Of a DNA stretch of 64,000 nucleotides, positions 23,031-35,994 are shown piece by piece; positions within the stretch are counted from its first letter, which is position 1; each line of letters begins with the position of its first letter. The notes beneath the pieces are model-generated. The model was given only the letters and a program-made list of their open reading frames with translations, was not told the DNA's origin and did not search any database. This DNA comes from Eretmocerus hayati. Its lineage: Eukaryota > Arthropoda > Insecta > Hymenoptera > Aphelinidae. The DNA lies in assembly GCA_029851415.1 (NCBI GenBank), contig CM056744.1, forward strand, positions 65,280,172-65,344,171, written 5' to 3'. A program made the position numbers and the translations under genes.

Positions 23031-23600
23031 ACCATTTATCGTCCGGAATCACTAGATTTTTCCCTAGATTGACTAACCTTACCTGAAAAATAACTCGATT
23101 TTCCCGTAGATGATCTAACCTTACCCGGTCGACTAACCTTACCCGGAAAATAACTAAATTTTCCTCTAGATGCTCTAATCTTACCCGGAAAATCACTAGA
23201 TTTTCCTCTAGATGCTCTAACCATACCCGGAAAATCACTAGATTTTCCCCCAGATTGACTAAATCTACCTTAAAATTACTAGTTTTTTCCCCATATCGAT
23301 TACCTTTTTCTGGGAAATCACTAGATTTTCCCGCGTATTGACTCACCCTACCTTAAAATTACTGGATTTTTGTCTATATCGATTACCCTTTTTCGGGAAT
23401 TCACTAGATTTCCCCAAATATCTACTAACCTTACCTCAAAATTCTTAAATTTCTCCTATATTTTCCTCTAATTCGACTCTTACACGTATATCGATATACC
23501 CTTTCTTTGGGTAATCACTAGATTTCCCCGTATATTGATTTAACCTACTTTAAAATTACTGGTTTCACTCTATATCGATTACTGTTTTTTCGGTCTACTG
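23031..23600. repeat. 42-bp tandem repeat array
   Basis: The word TTACCCGGAAAATCACTAG or close variants recurs with a 42-bp period (ACCCGG at 23141, 23183 and 23225). The best units lie at about 23090-23260; degenerate units extend to about 23600. Because 42 is a multiple of three, the minus strand keeps a 119-codon frame (23346-22987) encoding a 14-residue repeat around ENLVIFRVRLEHLE. No start context, homologue or conserved flank supports a real protein. Confidence 0.8.
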
Positions 23601-24190
23601 TCGAGTGTCCGTGCGTCTGTCAGACTCCTTCCTTTTCATTAGAATTCACCAAATTCCCTTAAGCGTCTGCGTATCGGACTTAGATTTAGTTCGTGAACTG
23701 TGCTAAGACTTCAAACATTCGCAGGAAAGTGGTTTCATCACCTGATCCAGTCGTGAGTCTATCGGTCTATCGGTCCATTGTGAGTTCTTATATGATGATT
23801 TATGTATGATGTATTTATGATGATCAGTGAGTGTAATGTGATGTGAGAATATTTGATGTATTTCGTTGATGATTGAATGGTGTGTTGATGATGACAAAAT
23901 TCTCTACTTAATGGTTATGTTTTAATTACTACGTGGAAAAATGTATACATTTGTTATCATTATTAGTACTTGTGTCCGTTACTGTGTCAAGTCTGACGTC
24001 GAGTGTCCGTGCGTCTGTCAGACTCCTTCCTTTTCATTAGAATTCACCAAATTCCCTTAAGCGTCTGCGTATCGGACTTAGAATTAGTTCGTGAACTGTG
24101 CTAAGACTTCAAACATTCACAGGAAAGTGGTTTCATCACCTGATCCTGTCGTGAGTCTATCGGTTTATCGGTCCATTGTGTGTCCTTATA
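23601..24190 (+). repeat. Direct duplication of about 192 bp, 398 bp apart
   Basis: 23601-23792 and 23999-24190 are nearly identical (TCGAGTGTCCGTGCG to CGGTCCATTGTG), with a few substitutions. The region after each copy is rich in GATG/TGAT words and leads into the poly-GAT array. This may be a higher-order unit of the same satellite. Confidence 0.88.
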
Positions 24191-24289
24191 TAATGTATGA
24201 TTGTATGATATTATTATTATAATCAGTGTGTGTAAAGTGATGTGGAAATATTTAATGTGTTATGAATATGAACATGCATCTGATGAAGA

Positions 24290-26060
<1,771 letters not shown>

Positions 26061-26800
26061 GGGTGATGAAACCAAATTGAGTTTTTCTTCATAAAATTAT
26101 CAATCGCCACATTTTCATTTTCTTTATTAGGACTTTTTTTAGATTTCTGTTATGAAGTTTAACTGTTGTCAAGTTTCGAAAATACCTAATTCAACTCATT
26201 GTTCACATTCTTATCGAAGGTATCTTGAGAATTTGATTGTCTCATATTTATACCTCACAGAGCGGAGCGAAGGTTAGCGAGCGACGATATCGCTAGTGTG
26301 TGTTCTATATAGGGCTTCACCGAGATTTGGACCTCGTCTCGTTCTCCAGATTTGGACCTCGTACTCTTATCGGTATTCTAAGTTCACCGCAACTTTCATA
26401 CAAAAATTTTTCATGAATAATCAGAAATTCAAATCATTTCATCAATTCAAGATGTCTCATAAATTCGAATCTCTTAACTTAAAATTGGTAGAGAAATGTC
26501 TAATACATAGAATTCTAAAGGTCACTCTCGACGATCATATACATGGAGCATCACAATTAATCAATTAAAAAAGTGATGTTGGATTCATCTGCACATATCA
26601 TGCTCAATCTAAACGATACCAAAATTTTTCCTCGGCATAATTGTTTTATTTCTTAAATCTTGTAAAAATCAAGTAAAAATAATGAACTGATTGAAAAACT
26701 TCTTCTAACCGCAATGACATGAGAAAACAAATTTCCTCAGCACGCAATAGAGACATCAATATATCCGATATATACTTTGTTGCAGTAAGAATTTCTATAA
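26061..26800. other. Unassigned AT-rich stretch
   Basis: No gene is recognised. A short direct repeat GATTTGGACCTCGT occurs at about 26330 and 26350, just after a GAGCGGAGCGAAGG motif (26260). Confidence 0.3.
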
Positions 26801-27025
26801 ATCAGGGTGCCTCACATACTCACACACACATACACTCACACACTCTCAAAACCATATCCTCGAGCCGGTACCGCATGCAGAAGACGTCAATATTGATGCA
26901 GTAAGGAGGATACATAACGTATCCCGTGTACTGGGCTGCCTCACAAATAAGGATTCCACACACACACACACACACACGCACGGACCCACCGACCCACCGA
27001 CCCACCCACCGACCCATCAGCAAAT
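26801..27025. repeat. (CA)n microsatellites and (GACCCACC)n
   Basis: CA-rich runs lie at about 26815-26845 and 26955-26980. They are followed by several GACCCACC units (about 26985-27020). Confidence 0.9.
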
Positions 27026-27620
27026 ATATATACACGCACATTTTAAAAAATTCTAGGGATATTTGACCTGATCTAGGGACTTTTCGCGACGTCAAGTTGG
27101 CAACACTAATTTTGATTTTATGTTGGCAGGCCTGATAAAGGGATTCCGTGAGGGATCCCTGCATGCCTCTCAATATAATAATTTGTGAAAAGAGGAATGG
27201 CAACTCTGTTTTGTGCTTTGGGGTATTAGTCAACGATAACTAGTTGTCCACTCCTGGATGTTATGGGCTTCTGAATGTCAGTGAACAATAACTAGTTGTC
27301 CTTTTTTGCCTGTAAGATGACACTTATAACATTTAATCCTTCTCTGTGAAAATTGAATTGGCAGATTGCACTTGATGACTTATCAATTTCGGTGAATAGT
27401 TGGTGTAGACTGATAAATGATTCTTTAAAATCTGAAATAGAGTAACTCGCCAGTATGGTTAGGATTCGCTGTGAATGGTCAAGTGAGTAAGTCAACTGAA
27501 AGAAAGACTATCCATCATGACAGCACTTGGCCTACTTCATCAAAAATCTTTTTCTGGTATGAATATATCAAAACAACCCGATCACTTTACAATGCCATTG
27601 TACGTTCATGTGCATTCATG
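27026..27620. other. Unassigned stretch
   Basis: The only structure seen is a short direct repeat ATAACTAGTTGTCC at about 27235 and 27288. No coding or RNA signal is recognised. Confidence 0.3.
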
Positions 27621-27623
27621 CAA

Positions 27624-27816
27624 CCGGCGCACAGTGGGGCCAAGAAGTTCTTGAATAATTCGCCACTACGTGAATTCGCAACCAATCAAAGTATGCGCAG
27701 AAAGAAGACTTTTGGATGAATGAGAACAACCTCCTGCATCTGCGCATATGTCGATTGGTTGCAAATTCACGTAAAGGCGAATCATTCAAGATCACCTAGG
27801 CCCCACTGTGCGTCGG
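27624..27816. mobile_element. Short hairpin element (MITE-like)
   Basis: The ends are GGCGCACAGTGGGGCC and GGCCCCACTGTGCGTC in inverted orientation. The inverted match continues inward with small differences to about 27700 and 27737 (ACCAATCAAAGTATGCGCAG against its complement). Total length is about 193 bp. No target duplication is obvious, so the superfamily is not assigned. Confidence 0.65.
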
Positions 27817-27884
27817 CCCTGCTCAGCATGGGCTGCAGCTGATGCATCACACAACCACACACTGCCACACACGACCGGAACAGC

Positions 27885-28210
27885 TCAGCTGGATGGATAT
27901 TTATCGGCGTTTACGCGGGATTTACGTGGGGTTCCTGCGGCTGGTAACGCCGTCACCGCAATGGCGCCCGAGAGAAGATTCCACATTAAAAAACTGGCAT
28001 TTACGCGGCGAATAGTTACGTGCCGGAGTTCGCACCCAGTCAAATTTTTACTCGTGGCCAAATCGCCCACCGTCGGAAAACGAGGTTTCACCTTCAAAAA
28101 CCTTGAAAATCCACATAAAGACTTTCTCACCTCGAGATCGAATCCCACGCTCCTCAAAATGATCCAACTTTGTATGCCGCATCCTTATCCATTGCACCAT
28201 CGATGCAGTT
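27885..28210 (-). mobile_element. Possible tRNA-derived SINE
   Basis: On the minus strand, TGGTGCAATGGATAAGG (28199 downward) fits an RNA polymerase III A box and resembles the D-arm of tRNA-Arg. GATTCGATCTC (28145-28135), about 45 bases later, fits a degenerate B box. The T-stem does not pair well, so this is not a functional tRNA. A tRNA-unrelated body would follow downstream, but its 3' end is not visible. Confidence 0.4.
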
Positions 28211-28331
28211 ACTCCATTGTCTCCCAAGATCTATCTTGAACGTTCAGTTGCAATGATCCCGCATCTTAAACCCTGTATCGTAGTGTGATGAGCCAGTTAC
28301 TTTAATATGCGATTTATAGGAGACATACCTA

Positions 28332-29052
28332 CAAGAAAGAGTTATGTATCCGATTTTTTTCTTAGCACTTTCATTCGATATAATGATACAAAGTATGAAC
28401 TTCCCGCCCCGTATTATCGGGCCCGTAGAAATTCTCCAGATATTTCGAACGTATCTTACATTATCCTCTTGAACTATTTTCATCGAGGGAGTTTGAGTCT
28501 TTCTTCCAATAGAATGTATGAGGTGAGTTTACTCATTTTGCCCTCATATGCCGATCTCAGGAATGGATACTCGTTGACATTCCCTCCGGTTGTGGCCGAA
28601 TTGATCCGGCAAAAGAGAGAAAGATACAAAAAATTAATTTCTGGAGAGGCCAATACTTTAGATCCTTGAAAATTTGATGTTTGATGTGAATGTTGGTGTT
28701 CTTTCAGAGAATTATTCTTGTAGTGTAGTATTGGCCTCTCCAGAAATTAATTTTTTGTATCTTTCTCTCTTTTGCTAGATCAATTCGGCCACAACCGGAG
28801 GGAATGTCAACGAGTATCCATTCCTAAGATCGGCATATGAGAGCAAAATGAGTAAACTCACCTCATACATTCTATTGGAAGAAAGACTCAAACTCCCTCG
28901 ATGAAAATAGTTCAGGAGGATAATGTAAGATACGTTCGAAATATCTGGAGAATTTCTACGGGCCCGATAATACGGGGCGGGAAGTTCATACTTTGTATCA
29001 TTATATCGAATGAAAGTGCTAAGAAAAAAATCGGATACATAACTCTTTCTTG
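28332..29052. repeat. Near-perfect palindrome with 327-bp arms
   Basis: 28332-28658 is repeated in reverse complement at 28727-29052, with about 68 bases between. Differences are few (for example CCGG versus CTAG near the inner end). Because of this identity, a frame in the left arm (28307-28669) has a mirror partner. I see no protein family in either. The palindrome lies just beyond the 3' side of the Helitron helicase and may be part of that element or an independent foldback. Confidence 0.92.
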
Positions 29053-29231
29053 AACTCCCTCTCGGAAGAAGAGATCGAGAAACGAATCATTAATTGTACA
29101 TTCTATATTTTCACATTTCCAATGAATCGAAGTTACACTTTTGTTTTCACCATCTCTTCAAATTTCAACTATAGGGCGGTTACGACAAATTTTATCACTG
29201 CTGAAAGACATGATTTTCATCCTCTATTGTG

Positions 29232-29624
29232 TTATACCATGTACAATATTCGCGATTTCAATTGATATTCTAGATATAATGTTCCACTCTCTTGAAAGCT
29301 TCGATCCTTATATCCATTATCAAAACGAGATTCAATGATCTCTGATACTCTCTGTTCCAAAATTAGAGGTACTTCATGCCAAGTCGTGTAAGTTGTTTCC
29401 AATACAAACTTTCTCTCATGCAATGCTATTTTTTTCTTCAAACACTCAATTTCTGTAGATTCTTCCAATTCTTTCAAGTATTTTTCATATTCAGTTTCTT
29501 CTTCAACTTTTTTTTCCAACTGTTCGTTCAAACACCACAACATTACTTGCTCTCTCAGTTCATATACATATACTGTCTTTCCCAACATCGGATTCCAATC
29601 CATCTTCATGAAACTTGAGAACAA
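29232..29624 (-). CDS. Unrecognised 130-codon frame, Glu/Lys-rich coiled coil
   Basis: The frame starts at ATG 29624 and overlaps none of the helicase homology, which ends at 29660. Residues about 30-75 are strongly Glu/Lys/Leu-rich (QLEKKVEEETEYEKYLKELE) and look like a coiled coil. No known domain follows. It lies directly 3' of the Helitron helicase, the position where Helitrons often carry captured or accessory sequence. It could be such a passenger, a real small gene fragment, or chance; I cannot decide. An upstream ATG in another frame and the Met at codon 6 are alternatives. Confidence 0.3.
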   Translation of the reverse strand: MFSSFMKMDWNPMLGKTVYVYELREQVMLWCLNEQLEKKVEEETEYEKYLKELEESTEIECLKKKIALHERKFVLETTYTTWHEVPLILEQRVSEIIESRFDNGYKDRSFQESGTLYLEYQLKSRILYMV

Positions 29625-29659
29625 TATACTTGAATTTCATATCATAGATGACGAAAACA

Positions 29660-31422
29660 TCAAACATCAAACACTTCATTCCAAACAACATTTTCAATCT
29701 CATCTGAACAGTCAAATCTATTTTCAATGAACAAATTCTTCGGATCTCAACACCGAGAAAGAGCAACGTAAAGCTGTCCATGAGAGAAAAGCGGCCGTTG
29801 TATATAAATACCAACTTTATCAAAACTTTAGACTTATTAATTGTCATTGCGAATGCCAAAGCCACAGGAAACTGCTTCCTGTGAACTATAAATGGGAGGG
29901 AAGACTCACCTGTGGTAAGTGTTATCCTAGGTATGAAAACTATTTTCCCCATATTCTCCCCAGTTATAACTTCCGCTTCAATGTTATGCTTGTACAATTT
30001 CCTAATCTTCAACCGAGTCCTATTACACAAACCCTCTGCTACGCTCAGATTCCGAATCAACATCACGATAGCATTCATTTTCAAATCAAGTTTATGTGGA
30101 GGTAAACCATCTCTAATTTTATTCAGAAATTCGGTTGGATATTTCAGATGAATGTGCTCCTCTGTTTGATCTGCACCTTTGTGAGTCGCATAATCAACGC
30201 TGTAGTAAGAGGAAGTAGGACCATCTAACATTTTCAAGATTCTCTTGTTCAATTTTATGATATTTTCGTTATGAGATGACAGTACAACTCTATTTGTAGA
30301 AATATCTTCATTGATGTCTTTGAATATGGTTCTACATACATCATTACTTCTCCATTCAGGTCTTACTTTCACTTTATCAATTCTGCCCTCACCTACATTC
30401 AGAAGGAATTTAGAAAAATCAGTATTGTTCGATCTCAAATTTTTCGTTAGCTTCATTACATTAAACAATGGCCATAGTTTTGAAGATTTGATAGTTTCCT
30501 AGATCATAGAATGTCTATTCCCATGTGTCAAAACTGGCAGGATTTGTCTGAAATCACCGCCTAGAACCACCAATTTTCCACCAAAGAGTGAGTCATTGAA
30601 AGAAACGTCACGGAGTGTTCTATCGACCACCTCTAAAGCTTTCTTGGGAATCATTGATGCTTCATCCCAAATGAGAACATCTGCCTCCCTCAATTCCTTC
30701 TTATCAGCATCAGATTTCAAGAAAATACTCTCAATACTCTCTATATCCAAGGGTAGTCTGAACTGTCGATGACTCGTCATACCTTGTGACAGGAGAATTG
30801 ATGCAATACCTGTCCACGCCATTGACAAAACATTTTTCTTTTGGGACAGAAAATAATGAATGAGACATTTATACGAGAAAGTTTTCCCACATCCTCCAGG
30901 ACCATCAATGAAATTGAATAGATTTTCATTACTTCGTAGTTTTCCAAAAATCTCTTTCTGATCATCATTCAACTGACGAAACATTTCTTTGAATCTCTCG
31001 TCACATTCACTCATACTCAATTTGAAATGATCATCATTGGAATCGTCGAAAGGAATGTCTGATGCAGGTACACTGAAATCCTCGCATTTTCTATCTTCAG
31101 AATTCAAGATATCATTTATGTGACTCGAAGCAAGCCAATCACCGTTTTTCACAAAATCTTCCGTGAAAAATTTCTTGAATCGTTCCCAAATTCCATTACC
31201 TTGAATTTTCTCAGCAAGAAGAAACCAAGCGAAAAATTTCCTGAATTGATATGGTGACATGATCGTACAAGCTTCTTCAAAAATTTCATAGACTTTCTCA
31301 TCTGTATTTATTAATCCCAGAGGCATTGCTGCTTCTCTGAAAGACTTGTGAATGATACCATCGACTATCAGCAGATCTTTGTAAGAAGTTGCACCTTTCT
31401 TGCGATTCAGAATCAGTTTCAA
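29660..31422 (-). pseudogene. Helitron PIF1-like helicase (nonsense codons and frameshift)
   Basis: The ATP-binding motif GPGGCGKT (Walker A) and DVLIWDEASM (Walker B), followed by GGKLVVLGGDFRQILPV, lie in 31422-30499. A TAG at 30499-30501 interrupts the frame, which continues unshifted with LWPLFNVMKLTKN to AMTINKS. A one-base loss near 29824 moves reading to the frame with FDKVGIYIQRP and the motif-VI-like YVALSR. TGA (29746-29748) then replaces the expected codon before DPKNLF. The homology ends with ENVVWNEVFDV and TGA at 29660-29662, which fits the family C-terminus. The enzyme would unwind DNA during rolling-circle transposition. A one-base shift near 31420 also separates it from the preceding linker. 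Confidence 0.88.
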
Positions 31423-31993
31423 AAGAATCTTTCACTATCTTTCGGCGATACCACAGATATTCTACCAATTGTTTGAAATCTTTGCGACCTCACCTGTCTT
31501 ACCCATTTCTTAGTTCGTTTATCAAAACTATAATATTTTGGAATGTTGACATATTTCAACTTCCTAGAGAAACTAACTTCTTTATTCAACTCAAACCACG
31601 CAAGCAATGGCGTTCTCCACTTCTTCAGTGCTGACTCCTCTTCTCCTTCCTCGAAAACTATTTTTTGCTGATTCTCAAGGTGAATGGGTAACCTTTCGAC
31701 GCAATGACTTCTCCCTATCAACGGAAATTTTGATAATCGCCAAGCACACTCCATTGGGCTCAAGTATCTACCATCGATGTATTCCTTGATTTCATCGTGA
31801 ATTTCTGGATTTCTCATTTCATTCTGATCCCCTTTCACTACCGAACAACGAGCTCTGTCATGTCCTTTATGGGGGTAATAGATGCACAGTACTCAACATT
31901 CATGTGACATTTATACTTCTTCAATAAAAATTTGTTATACGGCACAACCATTGAATTATCAACAGATAACCTTTCACTCGGCAATTTCGAGAT
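31419..31993 (-). pseudogene. Helitron segment between Rep and helicase, with loss of the tyrosine motif
   Basis: From 31993 the minus strand reads SVDNSMVVPYN and HMNVEYCASI, the family signature preceding the catalytic tyrosines. The next recognisable residues in the following frame are KGHDRARCSVV. The intervening part, which normally carries the KYLYKYV-type tyrosines, is missing, so a small deletion with a frame change removed it. Reading then continues in frame through DEIKEYIDGRYLSPMECAWR and FEEGEEE to 31419. An in-frame TAG (31994-31996) separates this part from the HUH segment. The loss would abolish DNA cleavage. Confidence 0.75.
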
Positions 31994-33982
31994 CTAGTGA
32001 TGATTTTCTGATCTATTATCTCTTCTCATATAATTTAAATAACCATCTTTGTTGATAGTAGTATGATTCTGGAATTTTCTTGGATAACGTCTCTTACAAG
32101 TTTTCGTTCCAAAATCATAACATGGTGTATTTTGAGAGTGCAGACCGTGTAACATGTGTTGCAGAACTAATTTCCGTAATTCAGGATCATCTGTCGGTAT
32201 TTCTGCGGAGATATGTCGGTCGATTGCTTCCGGAGTCAGCAGTTTATCTTTTGAATTCAAGGTCACTAATATGTGAGCGTGAGGAAGACCTCTCTTCTGA
32301 AATTCAACAACATGGACCTGTGCTATCGCTCTTCTAAACAATTTTCTATCCATTATATCTTTCACGATCTCTTCCAATTAAGTTTCGAATAGCCTCACAG
32401 CTAAGCCAGGTATATCATTCACAGTTGTACCCTTTGGGAACTTCTTGAGAACCCTGATGAATTCATCCCACTTGGGATTACAAGTGACAGTGATAAACAA
32501 ATCAGGCCCTCTTTTTTCCCTCATAATCGCCATTGCATCTTGATAATTCTGTTGCATGTAACGAGGTCCGCCAATGAAGGTTGATGGCAAGATGAATAAG
32601 TTACCTAACCTCTCTTTCTTTTCAAAATTCGCAGAAATATTTGATGCACAGTTCTGTACAGCATCGTACAGTTCTTGATAACATTCAATCCTCAGATCCT
32701 TTTGGTGTTTTCGGAAAAATCGCATCCTGTTGCTCTCTACCATAACATACGCGTGAATGAACTCCTGCTGAGTCAGTCTACCGCCATATAAAATTGGCGA
32801 GAAACTTTTGGACTTCGGCCTGTAAGCCAATCTATAAGCGTAGTGATCCAACACTGACAATTGTTTCTCATCTGGTGCAGCATCAGGTCTTTTTTTGTAT
32901 CCTGTGCTCCACCCCAAATCTCCTCGTAGATAAAAAAGTGGAAAAACCATTGGGTCTACGTGATGGGATAATTTGTGTGATCGTGTGTGCTGAATCTTCT
33001 CTCGATCAGCTCGAGGGTAAACACATAGATCAAAGTCATGTGGAACCCCTGTATCAGGAACAAGAATGGCTCCGCATTCGGACGTGAAAGGCTTATTATA
33101 GGTATGTCTGTGATGTTTATTTTTCCTACTAAAGTAAAGTTTATGGTCAGGGATTTTTTGATTTTTCGTAACTTCGTGTAAATTTTTGTACTGCTTAGCA
33201 TAGGGATTGTCATTCATCACCTCTGTCAACAGATTCATATGCTTATTTCTCAAGTCATCATCGATATTTGGAGCAAAATTGAACTCTTTTTTCAACTTCC
33301 TCCATTCATTTAATCTGATGTCAGTTGCCATTTTATCATCATAAATATGCAATTGACACAGTTCAGGTTTTTTGTTATGGCTTGGGATGATATGATTAGG
33401 AGTTGTGTGGCAAACTTGGCCTTGTATTTCGATATTGTATATACCTTTCTCATTCTTAACGGTAGCTTTGAAAGTTGCAAAACTGAACTTGTTATTATAG
33501 AACCTTATCAAATGTCTGAATGCTAGATCGGGTACAAGTAATTTTCTTAATCGTGAATCGTATTTACTTGGAGGTGACAGAAAAATTCGACCATTCCGAC
33601 AACAAGTACTTTTTTTCTTTTCCTGTTTCCAAAAAACAGCCCCACAGTGTCTACATGAATAGTCCAGATTTCCGTAGTCTGATACAGGAATAAATTGCTC
33701 ATCCTTTTTTGTTTTCGAAGTTCGTTTCATTGCTTTAAAAGATATTTTTGACCTTTTGATTTTCCCATGATTGTCATCAGTTGAAACTGTCCCAAAATCA
33801 ACAGTGTAATCTACACCATTTTCATTACACTTATCAACTGTTACATTTTTCTCCAGATGTTTTCCTGAATGTTCAACTACTGGTGACTTGAATTTGATTC
33901 TACTGTACGACTTGTTCAATCCTACAGAATCCAACTTGCAAGCGATGTCAAATTCATCAATTTTTCGAGTTTGTAGATTCAT
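31994..33982 (-). pseudogene. Helitron Rep (Helitron-like N-terminal domain and HUH motif), one in-frame stop
   Basis: The frame from ATG 33982 reads a zinc-finger-like stretch (CRHCGAVFW, then CC) and the conserved core VCHTTPNHIIPS and YPRADREKI. It continues to ILPSTFIGGPRYMQQNYQDAM and PDLFITVTCNPKWDE, all standard for Helitron Rep proteins. TAA at 32378-32380 interrupts it, and the same frame continues with LEEIVKDIM and VEFQKRGLPHAHIL, where HAH is the metal-binding HUH motif. The frame is also open upstream of 33982 to about 34050, so the true start may be earlier or the domain fused to OTU. Rep nicks and joins single-stranded ends during transposition. Confidence 0.88.
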
Positions 33983-34068
33983 CTCAGATCGTGGTACATG
34001 AGATGACTTGAATTTTTTATCGCTGATTTGGAAGGAATGAAAAGATCTGAACTTTTTAGAAACATTAT

Positions 34069-34535
34069 CTATAGTGTGTTGACCAACTCTTCTTTAGTGA
34101 AAGTATCATCCAACTTTTCAGAAAACAGAGATGAATCGCTCACAATTACGTCATAATGAGCTGATTCTCCCGTCCCAGAGAAAAGAAGATTCAGTTTTTA
34201 TTAGCTTCAAGGACAAAAGGGATGATTTCATCCCCACTTTCAATATATACGTACACGTTCGTTGTATACGGTTCACAAAATGCCTTTATCCCAACTTCAC
34301 TACCGTAATTCCTGTCCTGTGACATGAACCTACAATATTGTTCAGGAGTTTTGATCGTCTTGTAGTATTCATTTCCGATTATGAACTCTTTGAATTTATT
34401 CCAATTCAAGCAGATATGTCTCACAATATTAGTTCTAATATTCTTATGAAATTCTTGATTACCGTGCAGTGCATAACCGAAACACCTGAACAGACAATTG
34501 CCACCAGGAATGATGTAAATTACATTCCTGTCCAT
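34069..34535 (-). pseudogene. Helitron OTU-like cysteine protease (frameshifted)
   Basis: From ATG 34535 the frame reads IIPGGNCLFRCFGYALHG, the OTU active-site block with the nucleophilic Cys. It runs on through the central part to IIPFVLEANKN and a stop at 34191. In another frame, SAHYDVIVSD (His at 34156-34158) gives the expected C-terminal His block, and the reading ends at TAG 34069-34071. Both catalytic blocks are therefore visible but are separated by a frameshift near 34165-34190. OTU domains cleave ubiquitin-type conjugates, and their role in Helitrons is unknown. Length about 155 codons. Confidence 0.8.
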
Positions 34536-34550
34536 TTTTTAATTTTCTCA

Positions 34551-35638
34551 AATGACAAACGTTGCTTCTACATGCACGTTATAAACAGTTCTTTCACTCA
34601 TGTGTAATACTCGACATGGAATTGTTTGTTGAAAATACAGCAGTATATATGTGTTACAAATATTTGATAGAAGAAATTTGCGAACAAATTTTCAATACGA
34701 AAATCCTAGAGCTTTACATACGATTATGTGTGAGATTCAAACTGAGTCATTGATTCTTTATGAAAAAAATTTCCAATCACATTTTCATTCCAAAATCCTA
34801 AATCTTGACCTTCGCACATGGGTCAGATTGTAACTGACTGATTGATCCTTGAAAATAGTCCGAAAAACTAGGAAGAATCATGTTCTTGGAAAATATTAAC
34901 TGTTACGGGAGAATTCCAAATTTAATTAGTGATTTTAGAGTGAATTGAGTTCAACAGACCAGCTTTACATTGCTCTTATACGTATGTGAGACTCCGATTG
35001 AGATTAACTCACAAAAGTCGACGAAAATGATGTTTTACACTCAGCGTGTTTGATCTTTATGGGACGAACTTACAGTGCGTCTTAATTTGTGGTCGATACT
35101 CTCTCTCAAACTGAATTTCGAGAGACGAAGTTATGTCTCCGATATAGTGAATGTTTGATTTTTATGAAAAAAATTCAAATTGTCTCTCAATTGTTATTCA
35201 AAACTGTCGATATCACATAGAATTTTGGGAAAAATCAATTGTTAAAAGTATAGCAATCATCTATCATAGCTGTATTTAACTCCAAATTCATGAGAGAGAG
35301 TGTTGTTTCATAAAAATTAGGAAAGACTAAAAATTGACACGAAACATATATAAATATTGATCAAGTAAACACTGAAAATTTCCACAAAATCTGTACACAC
35401 TATGTACAGACATGCTGATGTAGTTATGATTCGAAATCTAGAATTCATGAACAAATAAACACCGTCATATTTCAGAATAACTATGTACTGCGCTCCAAAC
35501 CGATGATTTTTCCTAAAATCTCCGTCTGTAATATTGAAAAGAGGAAACGTATCATCCGTAAGATCCTCTAGATCATAATTCTTCAATTCAGACAACATTT
35601 GATCTCATTATTATGACTGAAAAGAATGGTTTCATTGG
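34551..35638. other. Unassigned AT-rich stretch beyond the Helitron 5' side
   Basis: One minus-strand frame of 93 codons (35598-35317, starting MLSELKNYDLEDLTDD) stands out in this AT-rich DNA, but I recognise no family. The 5' end of the Helitron may lie in this stretch. Confidence 0.3.
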
Positions 35639-35751
35639 AAAATTAGTCCCATAGATTCTTGGCCATACGTTTTCAGTTAATCTGAGAATCGTTTTTGATG
35701 ATTGTCAGATTATCCGAAAACGTATGGCCAAGAAACGAGTTCCACTAATTT
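35639..35751. mobile_element. Small hairpin element (MITE-like), about 113 bp
   Basis: AAATTAGT and ACTAATTT at the ends, and CTTGGCCATACGTTTTC with its complement inside (about 35658 and 35716-35732), make a near-complete hairpin with a loop of about 16 bases. Confidence 0.6.
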
Positions 35752-35994
35752 GACCCATGCAGATGCCAAAAGCTAAGCGGGGTATCAATTTTGTATATTG
35801 AATCATAGTAATTCAATATTTGCCCGGGAGAATGTTCGTGATCTACTGACGTACATCTCGGAATAGATGATGGGACGATATTGTGATCAAGTTGCTCCGC
35901 AAGCAGGGTATTCGATGAATGTAGTAAGAGAGTTTCTATAAGAGAATTATAATGGCTGAGCAGGGGAGTCATCACAACTCACTTCTCCATCGAT

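Larger units (their letters stand above)
29650..34550 (-). mobile_element. Decayed Helitron with OTU protease, Rep and PIF1-like helicase
   Basis: On the minus strand the order is an OTU-like cysteine protease (34535-34069), Rep/HUH nuclease (about 34050-31839), linker (31838-31419), and PIF1-like helicase (31422-29660). This gene content is that of animal rolling-circle transposons, including the OTU domain known from Helentron-type elements. At least six breaks are present. Element termini (hairpin and CTRR-type 3' end) were not located, so only the coding part is bounded. Confidence 0.88.

Noticed and set aside
28121..28200. Functional tRNA gene
   Set aside because: The A box is good, but the T-stem does not pair and no acceptor stem is found. 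A SINE head is more likely.
28307..28669. 120-codon plus frame in the palindrome arm
   Set aside because: No family motif. Its mirror in the other arm is not kept as an equivalent frame.
34069..34535. Viral OTU protease or a host deubiquitinase gene
   Set aside because: It lies directly upstream of Rep and helicase blocks on the same strand, which is the known Helitron arrangement, and it is frameshifted.
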